DNA from: Shiella aurantiaca
GTDB taxonomy: Bacteria > Bacteroidota > Bacteroidia > Cytophagales > Cyclobacteriaceae
Reading direction: 5' to 3'
Assembly (NCBI GenBank): GCA_030412945.1
Contig: JAUHJS010000003.1
Span: 1,507-65,506 of the forward strand
Length of the DNA: 64,000 nt
Numbering within the stretch: the stretch's first letter is position 1; every line of letters begins with the position of its first letter. The position numbers and the translations under genes were made by a program. This document shows, piece by piece, positions 60,187 through 64,000 of this stretch. The notes below the pieces were generated by a model. The model ran no database searches and had not been told where the DNA came from. It saw only the letters and a program-made list of their open reading frames with translations.

Positions 60187-60597
60187 ATGGCAACAGCGAA
60201 TATACACGGAACAATTGGGAAAGACCACTTCATTACACATTTGCACACGGAAAACCACCAATGGCTGGCCGATGAGCCGCTCGATAAAGAGGGGAGCGAC
60301 AAAGGCCCCAATCCTTACGAACTTTTGCTTTCGTCTTTGGCGGCATGCACCCTCATTACGCTGCGCTCGTATATCGATGTGAAAAAGTGGGAGGTAGACC
60401 GAATTACGGCTGAGTTGCAAATGGAAGTAGAAGATGAGGGTGGTGTTCGTAAAAGTAGTATACAGCGGAAGATTTCATTTAGCGGCACTTTGCCGGAAGA
60501 GGCGCAAAAGCGCTTGCTTACCGTAGCCGAGCGATGTCCCGTGCACCGAGTACTTATCGGAGAGATTCATATTCAAACGGAAACGCATTTTGGCTAA
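60187..60597 (+). CDS. OsmC-family protein
   Basis: The 136-residue protein has the OsmC/Ohr fold with two active-site cysteines: Cys54 in LSSLAACTLITLRSY and Cys117 in AERCPVHRVL. The motif GPNPYELLLSSLAACT is typical of the YhfA-type OsmC subfamily. It reduces organic hydroperoxides using dithiols. It is divergent from the LOG gene across about 40 bases. A terminator follows at 60602-60630, before the tRNA gene. Confidence 0.92.
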   Translation: MATANIHGTIGKDHFITHLHTENHQWLADEPLDKEGSDKGPNPYELLLSSLAACTLITLRSYIDVKKWEVDRITAELQMEVEDEGGVRKSSIQRKISFSGTLPEEAQKRLLTVAERCPVHRVLIGEIHIQTETHFG

Positions 60598-60601
60598 AAA
60601 G

Positions 60602-60630
60602 AAAAGGCCGAGTGTTCATCTCGACCTTTT
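60602..60630. terminator. Hairpin terminator between OsmC and tRNA genes
   Basis: AAAAGGCCGAG pairs with CTCGACCTTTT around TGTTCAT, with one mismatch. A and T runs on both sides let it end both the OsmC transcript (+) and the tRNA transcript (-). Confidence 0.8.
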
Positions 60631-60646
60631 ATCAAATTCAATTATG

Positions 60647-60720
60647 TGCACCCGAAGGGATTCGAACCCCCAACCAACAGAACCGGAATCTGTCATTCTA
60701 TCCAATTGAACTACGGGTGC
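60647..60720 (-). tRNA. tRNA-Arg (anticodon CCG)
   Basis: Read on the minus strand, the acceptor GCACCCG (from 60720) pairs with CGGGTGC. The D arm has GTTCAATTGGATAGAAT, and the anticodon stem ACAGA pairs with TCTGT around TTCCGGT, giving anticodon CCG for Arg CGG. The T arm has GGGGG-TTCGAAT-CCCTT. The discriminator is A. The CCA end is not encoded. It lies downstream of sucC on the same strand. Confidence 0.95.
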
Positions 60721-60726
60721 AGAAAT

Positions 60727-60757
60727 AAAGAGGACAGGAATGCACCCGTCCTCTTTT
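60727..60757 (-). terminator. Terminator downstream of sucC
   Basis: AAAGAGGAC (60727-60735) and GTCCTCTTT (60748-60756) form nine perfect pairs around a 12-base loop. On the minus strand it follows the sucC stop codon by about 20 bases and precedes the tRNA gene. Confidence 0.8.
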
Positions 60758-60775
60758 ATATAGTGTTTAGGGCAA

Positions 60776-61987
60776 TTAAGCCAAGGCTTCTTTTACCAAT
60801 AAAGCGGCATCTTTCAATACTACGGCTGATTTTACTTTCAAGCCTGATTCGTTGATGATGCGTGCACCTTCTTCGGCATTGGTTCCTTGCAAGCGTACAA
60901 TAATAGGTACAGCGATGTTGCCAATGTTTTTGTAGGCTTCTACCACACCATTCGCCACTCTGTCGCAACGAACGATACCGCCAAAGATGTTGATCAAGAT
61001 GGCTTTCACGTTAGGGTCTTTCAAGATAATACGGAAACCAGCTTCTACCGTCTTGGCATTGGCTCCACCCCCTACGTCAAGGAAGTTGGCAGGCTCGCCA
61101 CCCGATAGTTTAATGATGTCCATAGTAGCCATGGCTAGTCCGGCACCGTTCACCATACAGCCTACGTTACCGTCAAGCTTCACATAGTTTAGGTTGTTTT
61201 CTCCGGCTTCTACTTCCAAAGGATCCTCCTCGCTAATATCGCGCATTTCGGCTACCGCCTTATGACGATACAAGGCGTTATCATCAATATTTACTTTGGC
61301 GTCTACGGCCAAAATCTTGTTGTCAGAAGTTTTCAAAACCGGGTTGATTTCAAACATAGAAGCATCATTGGCTACATACGCATCGTACAAAGCATAGATG
61401 AATTTCACCATTTGCTTGAATGCTTCACCTTCTAAGCCTAGGGCAAATGCCACTTTACGGGCTTGGAATCCTTGAAGACCAACGGTAGGGTCAATCCATT
61501 CTTTTACGATTTTTTCCGGATGATGCTCAGCCACTTCTTCAATGTCCATACCACCTTCGGTAGAGGCCATAATTACGTTGCAGCTTTTGGCACGATCAAG
61601 CAAAATGCTCAAATAATACTCTTTTGGTTCAGATTCGCCCGGATAGTACACATCCTGAGCAATCAAAATCTTATTCACTTTTTTACCCTCAGGTCCGGTT
61701 TGGTGCGTTACCAAAGTGCCTCCCAAAATGCCGGCTGCTTTCTCCGTAACATCTTCCAATTTCTTGGCCAATACCACACCGTTAGATCCCGTTTCTTGCA
61801 CTTTTCCTTTTCCTCTTCCACCTGCGTGGATTTGTGCTTTAATCACGTACCAAGAAGTGCCTGTTTCGGCATGTAACTTTTTGGCGGCCTCAAGTGCTGC
61901 TTCGGGCGTATCGGCTACGATACCCTCCTGAACGGTTACTCCGTGTTTTTTCAGGATTTCTTTGGCCTGATATTCATGAATATTCAT
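60776..61987 (-). CDS. sucC: Succinate-CoA ligase, ADP-forming, beta subunit
   Basis: The 403-residue protein is SucC. It begins [17 protein letters not shown]. The ATP-grasp domain contains [13 protein letters not shown] and FEINPVLKT, and the C-terminal ligase domain has [30 protein letters not shown] and [13 protein letters not shown] (in part). It catalyses succinyl-CoA to succinate with nucleotide phosphorylation in the citric acid cycle, together with the alpha subunit, whose gene is not in the window. The frame is open to 62032, but the ATG at 61987 is the conserved start. Confidence 0.97.
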   Translation of the reverse strand: MNIHEYQAKEILKKHGVTVQEGIVADTPEAALEAAKKLHAETGTSWYVIKAQIHAGGRGKGKVQETGSNGVVLAKKLEDVTEKAAGILGGTLVTHQTGPEGKKVNKILIAQDVYYPGESEPKEYYLSILLDRAKSCNVIMASTEGGMDIEEVAEHHPEKIVKEWIDPTVGLQGFQARKVAFALGLEGEAFKQMVKFIYALYDAYVANDASMFEINPVLKTSDNKILAVDAKVNIDDNALYRHKAVAEMRDISEEDPLEVEAGENNLNYVKLDGNVGCMVNGAGLAMATMDIIKLSGGEPANFLDVGGGANAKTVEAGFRIILKDPNVKAILINIFGGIVRCDRVANGVVEAYKNIGNIAVPIIVRLQGTNAEEGARIINESGLKVKSAVVLKDAALLVKEALA

Positions 61988-62121
61988 ATGCTGACTATTT
62001 TGATAGTATACTGCTTGGATTAAAAATCGCACGAATCTACTTCATTTGTGCCGATTATTCAAGAAGGTTTTCTAAAACAGATGTTAGCCTGTATCTTTAG
62101 CCTTTCATACAGAAGATTTTT

Positions 62122-62781
62122 ATGCTAAAGGCAAGCAATATAGAAAAGAGTTATGGTCAGCTTCCTGTGCTTAAGGGGGTGGATATCTGGGTGAAGAAAG
62201 GAGAGATGGTGGCCATCGTAGGTGCTTCCGGAGCAGGGAAAAGTACCTTGCTACACATTTCAGGAACCCTTGACAAAGCCGATAAAGGAGAAGTATTTAT
62301 TGACGATACACCTGTGCATAGCCTTTCGGATCAGCAGCTTTCCGCTTTTCGCAATGCACGGATTGGCTTTATTTTTCAGTTTCACAACCTACTTCCGGAG
62401 TTTACCGGACTTGAAAATGTATGCATGCCGGGCTGGATAGCCGGAAAACCCAAGCAGCAAGTAGAAGCGCGTGCTATAGAGCTGCTTACTTTGCTAGGCG
62501 TGAAGGATAGGGCGCATCATAAGCCGAGCGAGTTATCGGGTGGGGAACAGCAGCGCATGGCTGTGGCGCGTGCCCTTATTAATGAGCCTGCTATTGTGTT
62601 TGCCGATGAGCCCAGCGGAAATCTCGATTCGCACAATGCGGATGAATTGCACAAGCTTTTCCATCAATTAAAAACCGATTTGGGACAAACCTTTGTCATT
62701 GTTACCCACAACAGTTCCTTGGCGGCCTTGGCCGACCGCACCTTAGAAATGAAAGATGGTCAGATTTTAGGCGGACTTTAA
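62122..62781 (+). CDS. LolD-type ABC ATPase
   Basis: The 219-residue ATPase has Walker A GASGAGKST (34-42), a Q loop in FIFQFHNLLPEFT, signature LSGGEQQR (138-145), Walker B IVFADEP, and H loop IVTHNSSLA. The FHNLLPEFT segment is typical of LolD, which powers lipoprotein release from the inner membrane with LolC/E. No permease gene adjoins it here. It could also partner some of the seven permeases, though it is 10 kb away. It overlaps the convergent peroxiredoxin gene by 15 bases at the 3' ends. Confidence 0.93.
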   Translation: MLKASNIEKSYGQLPVLKGVDIWVKKGEMVAIVGASGAGKSTLLHISGTLDKADKGEVFIDDTPVHSLSDQQLSAFRNARIGFIFQFHNLLPEFTGLENVCMPGWIAGKPKQQVEARAIELLTLLGVKDRAHHKPSELSGGEQQRMAVARALINEPAIVFADEPSGNLDSHNADELHKLFHQLKTDLGQTFVIVTHNSSLAALADRTLEMKDGQILGGL

Positions 62782-63219
62782 TTTGGCTATCATAAGCTCC
62801 ACATGCTCGCGTGAGGCAAACATGTTTTCATAAACAGCTACAATAGTGTGCTGGGCGTCCAATAGATACGTCACCCTGCGGGTCATGCCAATCAAAGGAA
62901 CTTGTGCTTTGTACAATTTGGCTACCCTTCCTTCGGTATCGGCCAAAAGCTCAAAAGGAAGTCGGTGCATTTCTTTGAAACGAAGGTGTGTTTCGATGCT
63001 ATCGGTACTGATTCCAAACACATCGATGTTCAAATCGCGCAGCTCGGCAAAGTGGTCGCGGAACTCGCAAGCCTCTTTGGTGCAGGTTTGGGTAAAATCT
63101 TTGGGATAAAAATATAAGATACAAGGCTTGCCCTCCATGGTCTTTTCCAACTGGAACGAAGCGCCAGAGGTAGAGGGAAGGTTAAAGTCGGGGGCCTTTG
63201 TATGGATTTTTAGAGGCAT
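62767..63219 (-). CDS. bcp: Bcp/PrxQ-type peroxiredoxin
   Basis: The 150-residue protein has the AhpC/TSA-like fold with DFNLPSTSGASF, FYPKDFTQTCTKEACEFRD and FGISTDSIETHLRF. The peroxidatic Cys is Cys46 and the likely resolving Cys is Cys51, five residues later, as in PrxQ/Bcp. It reduces peroxides with thioredoxin in the cytosol. It is convergent with the LolD-type gene and overlaps its end. Confidence 0.93.
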   Translation of the reverse strand: MPLKIHTKAPDFNLPSTSGASFQLEKTMEGKPCILYFYPKDFTQTCTKEACEFRDHFAELRDLNIDVFGISTDSIETHLRFKEMHRLPFELLADTEGRVAKLYKAQVPLIGMTRRVTYLLDAQHTIVAVYENMFASREHVELMIAKLKSA

Positions 63220-63347
63220 AAGTTTGCTAAATATTTCGCAGTACGAAATAAGGGCTTTTATACAAAAGGAGTTCTACCTTTGTAAGATTATTTACGATGT
63301 GTCAGATTTTTTCTTAATTTGATAATTACTTTTTAACCTACATCCCC

Positions 63348-64000
63348 ATGGACCTGACCGGAAAGAAAATTGTATTAGTAGAGGATGAAAGCAGTTTACG
63401 CGAATTGCTTGCCCGTATTTTATCCCTCGAAGGATTTAAAGTGCTTACTGCTGCGGATATTGCCTCTGGCCTTAGCCTTATTGAAAATGATGATATTCAT
63501 GTAGTAATCACCGATGTGATGCTACCCGATGGCAACGGCATAGACCTTACCAAGCAGATAAAAGCCAAATATCCCCTTACAGAAGTAATAGTGCTTACCG
63601 CTTACGGTAATGTGAAAGATGGCGTAAAAGCCATGAAACTGGGCGCTTTCGATTACCTCACCAAGGGTGATGGTGATGAAAAGCTTCCGCTAGTGGTGGG
63701 CAAAGCCCTCGAAAAGGCCGTGATGAACCGCCAGCTTAGCGAATTGGAAATGCGCCTCGATAGCAAATCCAGCTTTTCTAAAATTATTGGCAAGTCGCTG
63801 GCCGTAAATAATATGATGGAGATGGCCAAAAAAGTGGCAGTTACCGATACCACGGTATTGCTACTGGGTGAAACCGGAACTGGAAAGGAACTTTTGGCTG
63901 AAGCCATTCATTTGGCCAGCCGCAGGCGCAAAGGGCCATTTATTGCCATCAACTGTGCGGCCATTCCTAAAGATTTGCAGGAATCCGAATTGTTTGGGCA
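63348..64000 (+). CDS. NtrC-type response regulator, second copy (cut by window end)
   Basis: At least 217 residues are present. The receiver has LVEDESS, the phospho-acceptor Asp in [12 protein letters not shown] (Asp53) and a Lys in [10 protein letters not shown], where the usual Pro after Lys is Gly. After a linker at about 125-140 the AAA+ domain begins with [16 protein letters not shown] and Walker A GETGTGKE. It continues through [20 protein letters not shown], where the window ends. The regulator is distinct from that at 5131-6531. Its targets are unknown; no similar promoter arrangement is seen upstream of it. Confidence 0.93.
   Translation, partial: MDLTGKKIVLVEDESSLRELLARILSLEGFKVLTAADIASGLSLIENDDIHVVITDVMLPDGNGIDLTKQIKAKYPLTEVIVLTAYGNVKDGVKAMKLGAFDYLTKGDGDEKLPLVVGKALEKAVMNRQLSELEMRLDSKSSFSKIIGKSLAVNNMMEMAKKVAVTDTTVLLLGETGTGKELLAEAIHLASRRRKGPFIAINCAAIPKDLQESELFG

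Noticed and set aside
1-64000. CRISPR array, rRNA operon, integrase or prophage
   Set aside because: No regularly spaced repeats, no rRNA segments and no integrase, transposase or phage structural genes were seen.

Overview
The window is chromosomal DNA from a member of the Bacteroidota, most likely of the Cytophagales or a close relative. Supporting signs are roughly 800-residue two-module FtsX/MacB-type permeases, NtrC-type regulators with a GSFTDA loop, a LytS/LytTR pair with TPR repeats, a GH31/GT4/GH57 glycogen-type cluster, few Shine-Dalgarno sites, and moderate GC with AT-rich accessory patches. The genus cannot be read from the sequence.

Layout. 1-3.5 kb is an AT-rich accessory segment. 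It holds an exact 250-base direct repeat, a lipoprotein, a small WYL-like protein, and an overlapping trio: membrane coiled-coil protein, GHKL ATPase with a STAS-like N-terminus, and STAS-like DUF4325 protein. 3.8-18.4 kb and 41.8-52.0 kb are two halves of one export system. They encode an NtrC-type response regulator and its histidine kinase, a periplasmic adaptor, one ABC ATPase, seven FtsX-type permeases, two 87-residue membrane proteins, and a secreted protein with an HExxH motif and a barrel-like C-terminus. 18.4-41.7 kb between the halves is mixed. It holds a DUF1801 protein, a membrane protein/HTH/CreD operon, a GlxA-type regulator divergent from SRPBCC and VOC genes, a TMEM175-type channel, a Pif1-like helicase, a LytTR two-component pair, a VWA lipoprotein and a PAS kinase. 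It also holds a MazG/nuclease-helicase pair and duplicated GNAT genes flanking an orphan solute-binding protein. 52-64 kb is mainly housekeeping: GH31, GT4, GH57, CPBP, MORN lipoprotein, LOG, OsmC, tRNA-Arg, sucC, a LolD-type ATPase, Bcp peroxiredoxin, and the start of a second NtrC-type regulator cut by the window end.

The strongest result is regulatory. Five intergenic sites (about 6.64, 11.69, 15.78, 44.22 and 51.58 kb) carry the same arrangement. Two 16-base dyads of the type TGTnCG-N4-CGnACA or TGTACR lie 20-22 bases apart. A sigma-54-like -24/-12 element (TGGCAC/T-N5-TTG) follows 53-54 bases later (64 in the last copy), and a gene starts shortly after. They precede the adaptor, three permease units and one 87-residue protein. 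The NtrC-type regulator at 5.1-6.5 kb is the obvious candidate activator, which would make the two distant halves one regulon. In the four copies that follow a gene on the same strand, the two dyads also fold into one long stem followed by a T-rich run. The spacers of the two sites are largely complementary, so these elements may work both as terminator RNA and as enhancer DNA.
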